From Carallia brachiata (lineage: Eukaryota; Streptophyta; Magnoliopsida; Malpighiales; Rhizophoraceae): a DNA stretch of 64,000 bases. Position 1 is the first letter of the stretch. Each line of letters starts with the position of its first letter. This document shows positions 35,606-45,976 of this stretch, piece after piece. The translations under genes and the position numbers were made by a program. Location: assembly GCA_021464245.1 (NCBI GenBank), contig JADCRB010000029.1, positions 2,569,813 to 2,633,812 of the forward strand, read 5' to 3'. Under the pieces are notes generated by a model that worked only from the letters and a program-made list of their open reading frames with translations, was not told the origin of the DNA and did no database searches.

Positions 35606-35860
35606 CTAGCTTTGAGAGATTAACTCTGAGTTTGCACAATTTATCAATTTAATCAAGTTAAAGATCTGCATGATGATATGATAATACAAAAAGGCAGAGT
35701 GATACATACTACCACCGTTGATGCTAGCAGTGGCCGGAGTGTTGTTGACTGCTGCATTGGGCCGCTGATCGCCGCCACTGGGCCTCCTCGCTGGGAAGTT
35801 GTAGGGCGCCTCCTCCATGAAATCCGGCAGCCGTCCTGCTCATTTCAGGGGTCCACTCGT
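35606..35860 (-). other. Possible isolated exon (GC-rich island)
   Basis: On the minus strand a short frame from 35818 (MEEAPYNFPARRPSGGDQRP, then NAAVNNTPATASINGG) is followed by a plausible donor GG|GTAGTATG near 35711. Base composition is clearly GC-richer than the flanks. I do not recognise the protein and the frame is open for only about 70 codons, so this may be a captured exon or chance. Confidence 0.25.
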
Positions 35861-35880
35861 CGGTTTGGTGTCAGGAAGGC

Positions 35881-36540
35881 TCAAGGACAGAAATTAAAAC
35901 CGGGAAATTGGGCCTGTATAAAAGAAATGTCTTCCCATGTGGCTTCCTCAGGTGATAACTTGGCCCATTGAACAAGAACTTGAGTCACAAGTGCATTCTT
36001 CCTCTTAATCATGCGTCGAGACAGAACAGCTGCAGGCTCCACACAGAACTGACCATCGCTACCGACAAGAGGCAACTGCTTCAAAACCATCTTCCCTTCC
36101 TTAACTGCCCGCTTCAAGAGCCAAACATGGAATACGGGGTGTACAATATAGTTAGGAGGCAATTGGAGCTCACAAGCAACCTTCCCCACCTTCTTCACAA
36201 TTCGATAAGGCCCACAGTATTTAGACGACAGCTTTAGGGACAGCTTGAGGTTTGAACACACCGCTACAAAAGTTTGGCAATAAGGTTGGAGCTTCAAAGA
36301 CACCCAATCGCCCACAGCAAATTCCCTCTCCGTATGGTGTTTGTCCGTGAGATATTTCATTCGCTGTTGTGCCTTCATCAAGTGATCCTTAAGAATTGAG
36401 GACAGGACCCGCCGTTCTTGGAAGAATTCAGACAAGAATGCTGCTTTAGTACTGTCGGCCGGAAGAACAGCCAATTGCTGAGGTGACGTTCCGTGCAGTG
36501 CTTCGTGAGGCGACATTTGAATAAGTGGGGTCCATTGCTG
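35881..36540 (-). pseudogene. Gypsy chromovirus integrase C-terminus and chromodomain
   Basis: A 211-codon open frame: MSPHEALHGTSPQQLAVLPA (integrase region after the catalytic core), then EREFAVGDWVSLKLQPY, LSSKYCGPYRIVKKVG (the GPY/F-type module), and VLVQWAKLSPEEATWEDISF near the end, a chromodomain as found in Ty3/gypsy chromoviruses, where it guides integration. It is the 3'-most coding part of the element and is separated from the integrase core (39426-39830) by about 2.9 kb of later insertions. Confidence 0.85.
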
Positions 36541-36542
36541 AG

Positions 36543-36772
36543 GTATTTTTTTTTATATATTAACTCTTTCACTTGTTAATTTTATTTTTGTTAAATAAAT
36601 ATAATTTAATCATAATATTATATCACATAATAAGTGATGTTCATTTAAATAAAAAGTTTAAAAATAATATTTGAATAACGTTAGATTACGAGTTAATTTT
36701 ACTCTCTAAAAAAGATAATAAAATTAACAAATACCTTAAATAAATGAGTTAATATAAAAAAAATCATCACTT
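36543..36772. mobile_element. Possible small AT-rich MITE at the insertion edge
   Basis: GGTATTTTTTTT..TATATTAACTC at the left pairs with GAGTTAATATAAAAAAAA at the right; inner TTGTTAATTTTATT pairs with AATAAAATTAACAA. Its right end overlaps the left end of foldback element 2, so one of the two calls may be trimmed. Confidence 0.4.
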
Positions 36773-37700
36773 TTACATTTTTAATAAATCTAATACAAGT
36801 TTTAAAATTAATAAATTTAATACGAATTAATTATTTTTTAATAAATTTAATATGTAACTAAATCTATTAGTATACACACGTGGAATGTTTTCATGTGAAT
36901 AATTCACCACATGGCCTGCCACATAACATTTTAACTTAAAATTAATAAAAAAATTAAATCAAAAAAATGAAGAAATATTTAAAAATTTCTCAAGATTTTC
37001 TCTCTCCTCTATCTCTCCTTCTCTCCTTATCTCTCCCTGTATTATGCACTTGTATCAAACCATGAAATAAAAAAAACAAAACCATCAACATCATTAATCT
37101 CTCCAAAAACACAACTAGATCTTCATGGTCGAAGTGAAATCAAAAGACATCTCTTTTTTGATTTCCGCTCTCTATTAAACTAATCTCTCTCTTTACCCTC
37201 TTCTCCTTTACATTCCTTTGCTAAAACCCCCAAATCTCTCCTACCCAAATCCTCAAATCTCAAAATCTCACACTGCAGCTAATTCCAAAACTTGCTAGTG
37301 GGTCAACAAAAAGAGACATAACGACAGACAAACCCAACTTGAAAAACGAAGGACATTACCATTTACCTCGTTCTTGCCCAACGGTTATAGGAGAACTTAG
37401 AAGATTTAGGCTGAGGGAAAAATAGAGAGGAAATTTTTAGAAATTTTAAACATTTTTTATTTTTTTTATTTAGTTTTTTATTAATTTTAAATTAAAATAA
37501 CGCATAACACGCCACATAATTATTTATTTATATGTAGACGTGTCACATTTACATGCTAACGGTTTCGGTTATTCTTAACTAATAGTGTGTTAAAATTATA
37601 AAAAAATAACTGAATTATATTAGATTTGTTAGTTTATAAAAGCTATGTCAGATTTGTTAAAAATATAAAAGTAATGTAAATTTTTTTTTTAACATTAATA
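36748..37700. mobile_element. Foldback element 2 (same family as element 1)
   Basis: The left arm (36748 to about 36970) and the reverse complement of the right arm (about 37450-37700) share GTTAAT.., TTTTTAA.AAATCT.A.A, AACTAA/TCTATTAGTAT, ACACGTGGAA / ACACGTCTACA, CC.CA..GGC and the AAAATTAATAAAAAA.T block. The interior is CTCTCTCC-rich, as in elements 1 and 3. It abuts a LINE reverse-transcriptase fragment at its right edge. Confidence 0.65.
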
Positions 37701-38140
37701 TGATCTTGTAGACAAAATTACACCAGCTAATGGTGGGGTAATGGCTCATATGCCCCGGGTACTTACTCATCGGTGTAAGCACAATAGAGGTGAGGTTCAA
37801 CTCTTTTAAGTAAATATCCTCCCATAAAAAAGCTCTGCACCATGCTGACAACATCAGCTTTAACAACTTGCCAATAACTTTGGAAGAACAAACCCGGGAA
37901 GTCGTTGGGTCAAAGTGCTTTCATAACCCCAAGTTGAAACACTGCTTCCTTGATTTCATATTCGAAAACTGTTGCATCCATTACTGACACCATGTTTGGA
38001 GGTATAAAGGGCAGAATACTAGGGAAAATTCCCTCATGTAGTATGGATATTTGGCTGGTAAATGGTCTCCTACAATAGGAGTCCGCTTCGGCAGCTATGG
38101 TTGCTTCTTCTTCAACCTAGTCCCTATATTACCTACCACA
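37701..38140 (-). pseudogene. LINE ORF2 reverse transcriptase fragment
   Basis: Minus-strand translation, with one or two frame changes: AVFQLGVMKALRPNDFPGLF, FQSYWQVVKADVV, LKELNLTSIVLTPMSKYPGH, MSHYPTISWCNFVYKI. This follows the plant L1 reverse transcriptase order (A...M...KAPGPDG.P..F.Q..W..V..DV......F, LN.T.I.LIPK......RPISLCN..YKI). It stops exactly where foldback element 2 begins. Confidence 0.75.
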
Positions 38141-38490
38141 TCACTTGCCATGTGTGCAAAATAGCCAATACAATAAGGACAATTTGGAAAATCAATTTTT
38201 TCTTTTTTTTCCCATCTCATTACCCACAAAATTACTAAACGCTCTGTATCTCTTTTATCTAAGTCAACGCTTTCTCTCTCCTTTAAGAGTGCTTTCTCTT
38301 TTTTTATTTGTTTGTGTATATTGGATGTATTATATTTTTCACCATTTTATTCCTGCAGTGCACATACTGACCAATCAATTATCCCCTCCTTTTTCTTTAC
38401 CAAATAGGAAATGGTAAGAGAAAACAAAAATTGAAAAACCAATTAAACAAACGCATGAAAAGGTTCAAACAGATCTCCTATTTATTAATA

Positions 38491-39416
38491 GGTTAATAAC
38501 AAAAAAAAAATCATCAGTTTTGAGTGGAATAACAAATTTAATATTAATTTTAAAATATAACAAATTTAACACAATTAAATTTTTTTTTATAATAAATCTA
38601 ACATATCATCAATTGAATCCATTAGTTTGTGCACACGACATGTCTATGTGTAACAAATTGACCACGCAGCGTACCTAGGGTCATTTTAAATATTTTGTAT
38701 CTCTGAAATTTAATACAAATTAATAAAATTAAAATGAAAATTAAATAAAAAAAACAAACAATTCAAAAAATCCTTTGCGCTTGTCTCTGTGTTTTATCTC
38801 TACTTCATCTCTCCTTCTCTTTCTCTCTATGACTCTTTTCGGTTCGAGTGTTTAGTAATTGAACTGAAGAAAATCCCCAAAGCCCATAAGGAAAGGTTAT
38901 TAAAACGAGAACCACCAAGACTGAAAAACAATTGGAAAATTGAGTATTGGGTATTGATTAAGGCAAATCTAATTTAGAAAGCAAGAGATTGTTGGGGCAT
39001 TTCTTGGAGGAAGAAGTGATGGTTGTCGTGATTGAGGCCAGAGCTAGGGATTAGAGTGGCAAAGGTTCCGGAGATCAGTATAGTGGCGAGATTTGAGGGG
39101 AACCGGTTCTGCTCACAACGGATGCCGGCCCACCACAAAGAACTTTTTTTTTTTTTTGTTTGTTATTTACTTTTATTTATATTTCTATTAATTTGAATTA
39201 AATTTCAGAAATAAAAAAATATTCAAAATGACATGTTGTGTGTTACGTGGTCAATTTGTTACATGTAAACATGTCATGTATACAAACTAACATATTTAAT
39301 TAACGTTACGTTAGATTTATTACAAAATAATTCAATTATATTTGATTGTTTTTTTAAATGTTTGTCCTAAATTTATTATTTTATTCAAAATTAGTGATTT
39401 TTTTTTGTTATTAATC
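38491..39416. mobile_element. Foldback element 3 (same family as elements 1 and 2)
   Basis: The left end GGTTAATAACAAAAAAAAAA and the reverse complement of the right end GATTAATAACAAAAAAAAAT begin about 200-bp imperfect TIRs with shared landmarks: AATAAATCTAACNT, CATGACATGT / CGACATGTCTA, GTAACAAATTGACCACG. The interior is CT-rich (38780-38835). It lies between a LINE fragment region and the gypsy integrase core. Confidence 0.7.
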
Positions 39417-39425
39417 TTAAATAAA

Positions 39426-39830
39426 ACTGTGGTACGAGGCATTGTACCACCATTTAGCGAGTGGTAACTGTTTTAGCCATTGGGAAGGACGTAAAAAAAC
39501 ACATACATCTAAGGTAATTCTCCAGGCATTGATTGAGGCACTCGGATTGCCGGTTGGATTGGCGATGGTCAGTGGAGTTGTAATTCAAGGCTGTGCCCTC
39601 GAGCCTGAAAAGCTCACTCCGAATATGACTTGCGAAAATCTTATCTCTGTCGGAAACTATGGACTGTGGAATTCCATGTAACTTGAAGATGTTCTCGAAA
39701 AAGAGTTTGGCCATCGTAGTTGCCATAAAAGGGTGTTTCAGAGCAAGGAAGTGTGCTGATTTAGGAAAGCGATCGACCACCACCCAAATGGTATCTCGAC
39801 CCTTTGAACTCGGCAAACCTTTTACAAAGT
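39426..39830 (-). pseudogene. Gypsy integrase catalytic core
   Basis: Frame reads KGRDTIWVVVDRFPKSAHFL (first catalytic Asp), HGIPQSIVSDRDKIFASH (second Asp), then DHRQSNRQSECLNQCLENYL, where the YHPQSDGQ.E signature is damaged but the Glu is kept. It ends KWWYNASYHS at 39426, exactly where foreign sequence starts; the next expected residues resume at 36530. Confidence 0.85.
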
Positions 39831-40762
39831 CAGCGTCCCCACATTTCTTATTTTTTGGTTGATAAAAGTTTTAGTGATGATAAGTTGCAGCGTAAAGTTG
39901 TATGTTTTAAAGAAAATTTATATTATAATTATATATCACCTATTAATAAAAATTGTTAATAAAACTCAATTCTTAAATTTTTTAAACAAAAACAAATGTC
40001 TCACCAACTTAGTCAACCTTGATCGACATATCTCTTATATTTCAAATCAAAGCTAATCAAAACCCCTCACCCCCAACCCCAAAAAATTAAAAAAAAAAAA
40101 AAAACAATTACTACACAACCATCATAAAGTAACACTTTCTGCATTTGCTACCCAGTTGGCCTAATATCTCAGGCAGGAAGACAGAAAAATAAGCTGTAGG
40201 GATTCAATTAATATAGACATGGCCTCAGCTTCCTCCACAACCTTATCAGTCTCCTCCTCATCCACCTTCGTGGATGCCAAGCCTCCTCGCTAATCGGCTG
40301 CTGGATCCCCGCAATGCGTGACCATCCCTACAGTCCCTCCTCCTGTTCAGCCTCAAAGCCTCCCCTGGAAGGCCACTGCTTATTGTTAGTTGAACTTATA
40401 TGTGTACATCTGGATGCTTAATAACACAGACAGAAGTAAACATGCAATAATGATGTTCTTATTTTCGTCAGGTCGAAAGGTAGCGCGCAATGTTGTGGCT
40501 ATGGCTACAGGGGAAGCTCCAGCCACCAAAGTTGCTCCAGTCGAATTGGAGCTGCCTGATGTTGCCAAGACGGTTACAGAAGCTGTAAGAAAATTGCATT
40601 CCTGGAGACTTTTTTTTGTTTCTTTGTTACCTAATTGGCTGTGGATGTGATGGTCTCGACATGCATTTGCTTTTTTGAGTGGACAGTGGAATAAAGTTGA
40701 AGACAAGTATGCAGTGACTTCCCTTGGAGTAGCAGCTGTAATTGCACTCTAGGCCTCCGGCC
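39831..40762 (+). other. Inserted genomic segment carrying CURT1B 5' end
   Basis: About 0.93 kb interrupts the gypsy frame between the integrase zinc-binding part (PILKQAWRHL) and its core (FVKGLPSSKG). It holds about 380 bp of AT-rich putative 5' flank and then exons 1-3 with introns of a CURT1B-like gene. No terminal inverted repeats or clear target duplication were found. Presence of introns rules out retrocopying of a spliced mRNA. Confidence 0.75.
40219..40762 (+). pseudogene. CURT1B: CURT1B-like gene fragment (exons 1-3), captured
   Basis: CURT1 proteins are small chloroplast thylakoid membrane proteins that bend grana margins. Exon 1 (40219-40384) encodes MASASSTTLSVSSSSTFVDA then KPPR, a stop (TAA where the family has Gln), and SAAGSPQCVTIPTV. 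Exon 2 (40472-40584): RKVARNVVAMATGEAPATK and ELPDVAKTVTEA. Exon 3 (from 40687): WNKVEDKYAVTSLGVAAVIA, then a stop at the position of a conserved Trp, and the homology ends at 40762. Both introns are short (about 87 and 102 nt) with GT-AG borders in the right phase. The membrane helices and C-terminus are absent, so no working protein can be made. Confidence 0.8.
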
Positions 40763-41261
40763 AAATGGCGCCATGCCTGTTTTAGAATGGGAAGGGGTTG
40801 CAAAAGTCCGAGGTAAGGCTAGTGCTCGCTCTTGTGGTGCTGACAAACTTCACATTTAGCAATCTAGTGCTTTATCATTTTTTTTTTCATATGAGGCCAG
40901 AAAAAGAATTGTTTCAATTTAATATATGTAGCACTGACTCCCAAATGGCCACCAATAGGGGAGTCGTGCAAGGCTTGAATCAATTTGGTACGAAGATCCC
41001 CCTGTTTGCCAATGTATACCCTATTCTTTTTTCTCAAAATCCCCTATACAAATGCGTATTTATAATTGTGAGATTACCTGTCACTGAAGCCACCAATTCC
41101 GGCACCAAGACATCCCCCTCACAACTATCTTTAATCTCTTCCATCCACAAAGGCACTATAGCCGAGACAGTCGAACAATGATCCTCTTGTTGCCTCGACA
41201 ATGCATCAGCAACTCGATTATCTGCTCCTTGTTTATACAAAATTTTGTAATCGAGCCCCAA
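40763..41261 (-). pseudogene. Gypsy RNase H end and integrase zinc-binding domain
   Basis: At 41261: LDYKILYKQGADNRVADALS, the end of the RNase H region typical of Ty3/gypsy. Downstream: HDAPIGGHLGVSATYIKLKQ, FFFWPHMKNDKAL, CKVCQHHKSEH, the H-x-H...C-x2-C zinc-binding N-terminal part of integrase, with a stop after KSEH. PILKQAWRHL ends at the CURT1B segment. Confidence 0.8.
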
Positions 41262-41264
41262 TAA

Positions 41265-41784
41265 AAATGCTAATTAAGATCAACTACTCACTTATTAGAG
41301 GGAATTAACTGTATTTAACTCCTTAAAACTTGTTAAAAATGCATTTTACATTGAAATTAGCGATGTATGTAACTATGGATACTTTATTTAAGTTTAATTT
41401 GAGCTAAATAATAACTCATTAAAATGAAAGAAAATGACTTATTTGTAAGAAATAAAATGATTTAGTCTCATTCTTCGTCCGATAAACAGTTCTTTGCAAC
41501 TAATAAATGCTAATCAAGATCAATCACTCACTTATTAGAGGGAATTGAGTGCATTTAACTCCTCGAAACTTGTTGGAAATGCATTTTGCATTGAAATTAG
41601 CGATTTTTTTGTCCATGGATGCTTTGTTTAAGTTCAATTTGGGTTAAATAACTCATTAAAATGAAAGAAAATGACTTGTTTACAAAGAATGAAGTGATTC
41701 AGTCTCATTATTCATGCGATAAACAGTTCTTTGCAACTAATAAATGCTAATCATAATTAATTACTCACTTATTATAATACCCTT
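41265..41784 (+). repeat. 240-bp tandem repeat (about 2.15 copies) inside the RNase H region
   Basis: Units begin at 41265 and 41505 with AAATGCTAAT.AAGATCAA, and a third partial unit begins at about 41742 (AAATGCTAATCATAATTAAT). Landmarks repeat in order: CACTTATTAGAGGGAATT, TTTAACTCCT, GCATTTT.CATTGAAATTAG, ATAAACAGTTCTTTGCAACT. It splits the gypsy frame between HTYVQ and LDYKILYKQG. Confidence 0.9.
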
Positions 41785-42376
41785 CTACTGAACATATGTG
41801 TGGAGGCGCTGCTGGAGTAAATGCTTAATGCTTTTGCGATCAGTTTTAATAACAAACGAACGCCCTTCTAGATAGTGACGCCACTTAGTTACTGTCATAA
41901 CGATTGCAAGGAACTCATTTTCATAGATTGATAATCCACAATTTTTCGTACTGAACGACTTACTTAAATAAGGCACTGGATATCCCTCTTGAGTAAGAAC
42001 AGCCCCCATTCCTTACTCACAAGCATTAGTGTCCAACACGAAGGTTTGCGAAATCCAACAATCATAGTACAAAAGCATTGCATATGGCCGCCTTTTGCTG
42101 CTTGAACACCAGTAATGCCTCTTGGGTCCATTTAAAATTGTCCTCGTGTAGCATGTCAGTGAAGTTGTTGATTATACTGTAGTGTCGAATAAACTTACCG
42201 TAGTAACTTGTTAACTCAAGGAAACCACGTAAGCTCTTGAGAAATACCGACAATGGCCATTGTTTCATAGCAGATACTTTAGCTGGATCAATAGAAACTC
42301 CCACAGTCGTGACGTTGTGGCCCAGATACTCCACCTGTGGTTGACCAAACAAACACTTCGACATCTTTGCATACAA
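41785..42376 (-). pseudogene. Gypsy reverse transcriptase thumb and RNase H
   Basis: 42376-42062: KCLFGQPQVEYLGHNVTTVG, SIDPAKVSAMKQWPLS, RGFLELTSYYGKFIRHYS, the connection region of Ty3/gypsy RT. 42009-41785: GAVLTQEGYPVPYLSKSFST, YENEFLAIVMTVTKWRHYLE, GRSFVIKTDRKSIKHLLQQR, the RNase H-like region with the usual E and D residues (the DH of TDH.SL is DR here). A frame break lies between the parts. Confidence 0.85.
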
Positions 42377-43430
42377 CCTGTGTTCCCGTCAGAGAGAATG
42401 TACCTTTCGTAAATGGAACACATGCTCTCCCATGCTAGAGCTGTAAATGAGTATATCATCGAAGAAAATAAACACAAATTTTCGCTATTGAGCAGCAAAT
42501 ATATGATTCATCAAAGATTCAAAGGTAGCAGGCGCATTAGTTAAGTCAAAGGGCATTACCTTGAATTAAAAGTGCCCTTGGTAAGTATGGAAGGCAGTTT
42601 TATGAATGCCATCCCCACCCTTATCTAGTGATAACCCACATGGAGGTCCAATTTGGAAAATACCTACAACCCATGAAGCTCATCGAGTAAGTCATTGATG
42701 ATTGGTATTGGATACTTATCCTTCACCATTATCAAATTCAAGAGCCTATAGTCAACACACAATCATTAAAAACCATCTTTTTTTTAACAAATAGCACAAG
42801 AGAAGCAAAAGGGCTATGGTTGTGTCGAATTAGCTCTGCAGCTACCATTTTCTAGACTTGTTCATTGATTTCCATCTTTAAGTGATGCGGGTAGCAGTAG
42901 GGGCAAACAGTTATGGGTTTGGAGTTGGCCAACAAAGGAATACGATGGTCATAGTCTCTCGAAGGATATAGGACTTTAGGATCATTGAACACATCACTAA
43001 ATTCCTCGATTAAGGGTTGTAGTTCTATTGGAATAACAGCTGAAAAAGAAGAGGGTATAAGGGTGAAGAAATGGGCTTGTGAACCGTGTCCCAATTTCTT
43101 GAAGAAAGCTTCAATTTTCTTTTTTGAAATGGACAAGGGCACTAATTCGTGGGCCTGACCTGTTAAGACAATGATCTTGTCTCTACGCATAAAAGAAAGT
43201 TGCATGGACTTGGCATCCAACAAAATAGGCCCATTAGCCTTGACCCAATCCATTCTTAGAATTAAATCGTAAGTATCCAAAAGACGTAACTGTTGGCCAC
43301 GGTGATATCCAGCGCCAGTGCATCTTGCAGCTCACATCCCAGCTTTAAGGGTTTACATAAATCCAAAAACTATGAGAGCTACTTATATCAATCAAGATAT
43401 ATAATGGCTTCCAATCAACATATCCTACTA
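42377..43430 (-). pseudogene. Gypsy protease and reverse transcriptase catalytic part
   Basis: Protease: PLYILIDISSSHSFW near 43370-43410; the active-site Asp-Ser-Gly reads Asp-Ile-Ser, so the protease is dead. RT: 43280-42852 LRMDWVKANGPILLD, then PLIEEFSDVFNDP and YDHRIPLL. The core is in shifted frames with stops: [46 protein letters not shown]. The polymerase site survives as RKFVFIFFDDILIYSSS (about 42430-42485). Confidence 0.8.
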
Positions 43431-43436
43431 GCTTTA

Positions 43437-44508
43437 TCATATATTGCCCAGAACTGCCAGTAATGACGTTAAGAGAAATTTCATCGATTTTTTTTTCTTG
43501 CACTGCAATAGGAGCTTCGTCTGGTACGTCTTTATCATTTTCAGCATCCTGAACCTCAAGAACATACAGTTGTTGTTTTTTGGCGCATTGGTGTCCCGAT
43601 GCATACTTCTCCCAAAAACAGTCTCCAGAACGTCAAATGTCGTCCCACAACTTTTTGGTGGTTGATCAGCCAATGGTTTTGGAGCAGGAGTAGAGGACTT
43701 GGGTACCCACAAAAATTGAGAGTTGGTTCTTAGATTGAATGGAGCTCTAGAAAACATGGGTTTCCTCCACACAACTATTACTAGTTGTTCCTGTAAAATC
43801 GTCATTTAATAAACCTCCTCGAGAGTTTTAGGTTTTAACCCACCCGTAAAACTCAAGAAAAAAAAGGATTCATCAATGGTAGGATTGCTGATAACACCCG
43901 TGCACGTAAATCCTCAAATTGCTCTTGAAACTCATGAACAGTGCTCGTTTGTTTAAGCCGCTTAAATTCTTTAACAATGTTCGGTATTGATGGATCTCCA
44001 AAATGGCAAGCAAGATCTTCCTGAAATTGCGACCAAGTAGTCGTGGGTTTAGTAAAGAGCCAGCCATTAAACTAAACGCCAGCCTTGTCATCTAAGTACA
44101 CGCCCGCCATTTGTAGTTTTGCATCCTCAGTGATCTTGTACATGCAAAAAAACTGGTCACATTTGTGTAACCATCCCTGTGGGTCCTCACCATCAAAACA
44201 CTGCAGCTTCATCTTTAATGGCGTAAGAACAAGGGCAAAACTGCGGTTGGAGAGTTGCTGGCCTTTAAAGTTAGTCTCCCCAAGTACAATGACCAGAACC
44301 TGTGGAGTTGGAAGTAGGCCCCTGGCCAAGGCCATAAATGGAGTCTCAGCAGAGCTTTTTTGTCCTTCGATGGGCACAACATTTCAATGAGCTTCTTAAA
44401 AGAAGCCTGATTCTTGACAACCATATCCTTACAAAGCTGCTTTAATAAGGATTGCATCTGATCGGCAGTCAACTTCAACACCTGTAGTTTCTCAATAATG
44501 AAGGCCAA
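43437..44508 (-). pseudogene. Gypsy gag region, frameshifted
   Basis: Recognisable gag: KMKLQCFDGEDPQGWLHKCD, QFFCMYKITEDAKLQMAGVY then LDDKA (44090-44230), followed in another frame by the W-x-F..L..HFGDP-like stretch at 43930-44060. Three overlapping frames show at least two frameshifts. 43437-43805 contains the linker between gag and protease. Confidence 0.75.
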
Positions 44509-44613
44509 CTGTTAGTCTTGGCGGCGAACCTGCTCGTCCAAAGTCTTCATATGGGTATTCTCAACCATTGTTGATCCACGCTTTCAAACTCGAGTGAAAA
44601 CAGCCCAGACACT

Positions 44614-44627
44614 GCTCTGATAGTAGA
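44614..44627 (-). promoter_or_regulatory. Degenerate tRNA-iMet primer-binding site
   Basis: Minus strand reads TACTATCAGAGC next to the LTR end, against TGGTATCAGAGC for the usual initiator tRNA-Met primer site; the first three bases differ. Confidence 0.55.
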
Positions 44628-44926
44628 TGACAGGACCCTAATCACTCCTGAGCCATGAGAATATAATTGTAGGCTGATGAGAGAAAAAAAAAGACAAAAA
44701 GAGAAAAGACAAGGAAGAAGAGAATCTAAAAATAGGAGAGAGAAATTTGGAAAGGTAAAATAGATTAATTCATCAATTCAGTATTGACTTCATGCAAGGA
44801 CTCACGCTATATAGGATAGTCAACTGCCAGCAAGGCAAGCCGTTACAACAAACGATAGACGTTCACTACCAAATCAAAAGAGTATTGCTACTACAAATTA
44901 GACTAACCAACTATGACCCAACAACT
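44628..44926 (-). repeat. Gypsy 5' LTR, proximal part, split by the copia element
   Basis: Starts (plus orientation) TGACAGGACCCTAATCAC directly beside the primer-binding site. On the minus strand a CTATATAG TATA-like motif lies at about 44811-44818. The rest of this LTR should continue at 49738; its outer end could not be located. Confidence 0.6.
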
Positions 44927-45933
44927 TGTTGGGTCTTGGGTCCCTTCCTACGTGGAGAAATTCCAAGTTAAAATCTGTTTAGTTCTTGGGTCCTTTTTTA
45001 TGCGAAGAAATCTTTTATAAAGCTGTGTTTGGCACAGCTAATAAATAGTATTTTGGTCCATAGCCCAAAATACTTAATTAGAGTATAAATATATGTTTAG
45101 GTTGCTGGAAAACTTAATTTGAGAGAGAGGGGGCTACAGAATAGAGAGAAAAGAGAAAGTTGCGGCTGCTGGAAATTTTTTGAACTTGAGGCAGTCATGT
45201 TTGATCTCACGATTAGAAGGCGAGTTGTGGTTTGATCGAGCTAAAATTTGATGAATTTGATGGGCTGATAAAGGACATATAGTACTTGATTTTGAACGGT
45301 GCAGATTTGATTTTGTTGACTGTAAATTGTGTTTTTATCAGTTTCCGTGGGTCTGCATTTTGGTCAATTTTTCTGCACGCAGTTTTGATCAATCTTGCGA
45401 TTGAAAGGCGATTTGTATTTCGATCGAGTTGATTTTTGGTCAGTAGGTAGGGGACACATATATCCTGATCGTGGACGATTGGATAGTTATTTGGAGTTCT
45501 GTAAGGGCAGGTTTTTGGGTCAAAACCGAGACTTAGATTTCTGGTAATATTGTGTTCTCTTGTCTATGACAGTTTTGCTAAAATTGTGTTATGGTCTACA
45601 TTTTAGGTTGTTGCTGACAGAACATAGCTAGTCTATCTTGGTGAATTTGCCTTTTCTATTGCTATAAATCAAGGTTATTTGATTTGTTTGGTGTGTTTGA
45701 AGTTGTGTACCTCTTATGTAACTCACTTATTAATTATAATAGAGTTAATTTCTAGACCAGAGCGTCTCGTATTTTTTACCCTTTGATTTGGAGGTATTTT
45801 CTAGTAAAAATTCGGTGTGTTCTATTTTGTGATAGTTTGTTTGCCATATTTGTTATTCAATCAATTCCTTATATGTTCAAGTAAGCGGGAGAGGCTTCCT
45901 GGGATATTCAACTTTGTTGTCCCTCTCTCAACA
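44927..45933 (+). repeat. Copia left LTR
   Basis: 1007 bp, TGTTGG...CAACA. Contains TTGGTCCATAGCCCAAAATA and GTTTTTATCAGTTTCC blocks matching the right LTR. Confidence 0.92.
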
Positions 45934-45937
45934 GAGT

Positions 45938-45949
45938 GGTATCAGAGCT
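45938..45949 (+). promoter_or_regulatory. tRNA-iMet primer-binding site of the copia element
   Basis: TGGTATCAGAGC, the complement of the initiator methionine tRNA 3' end, 4 nt after the left LTR. Confidence 0.9.
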
Positions 45950-45976
45950 TTGATTAGTGTATTTTAGCTTATTTGA

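Larger units (their letters stand above)
35881..44926 (-). mobile_element. Nested Ty3/gypsy chromovirus (decayed), minus strand
   Basis: Order on the minus strand from 44628: tRNA-iMet-like primer site, gag, protease, reverse transcriptase, RNase H, integrase, chromodomain. Coding blocks are recovered at 44508-43437, 43430-42062, 42009-41785, 41261-40763, 39830-39426 and 36540-35881. The gaps are later insertions: a 240-bp tandem repeat, a CURT1B-bearing segment, two foldback elements and a LINE fragment. The right LTR starts at about 44628 and is split by a Ty1/copia element at 44927. No matching left LTR was found next to 35880. Confidence 0.85.

Noticed and set aside
40386..40706. Minus-strand 106-codon frame
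   Set aside because: Antisense shadow of the CURT1B exon 2 and its introns.
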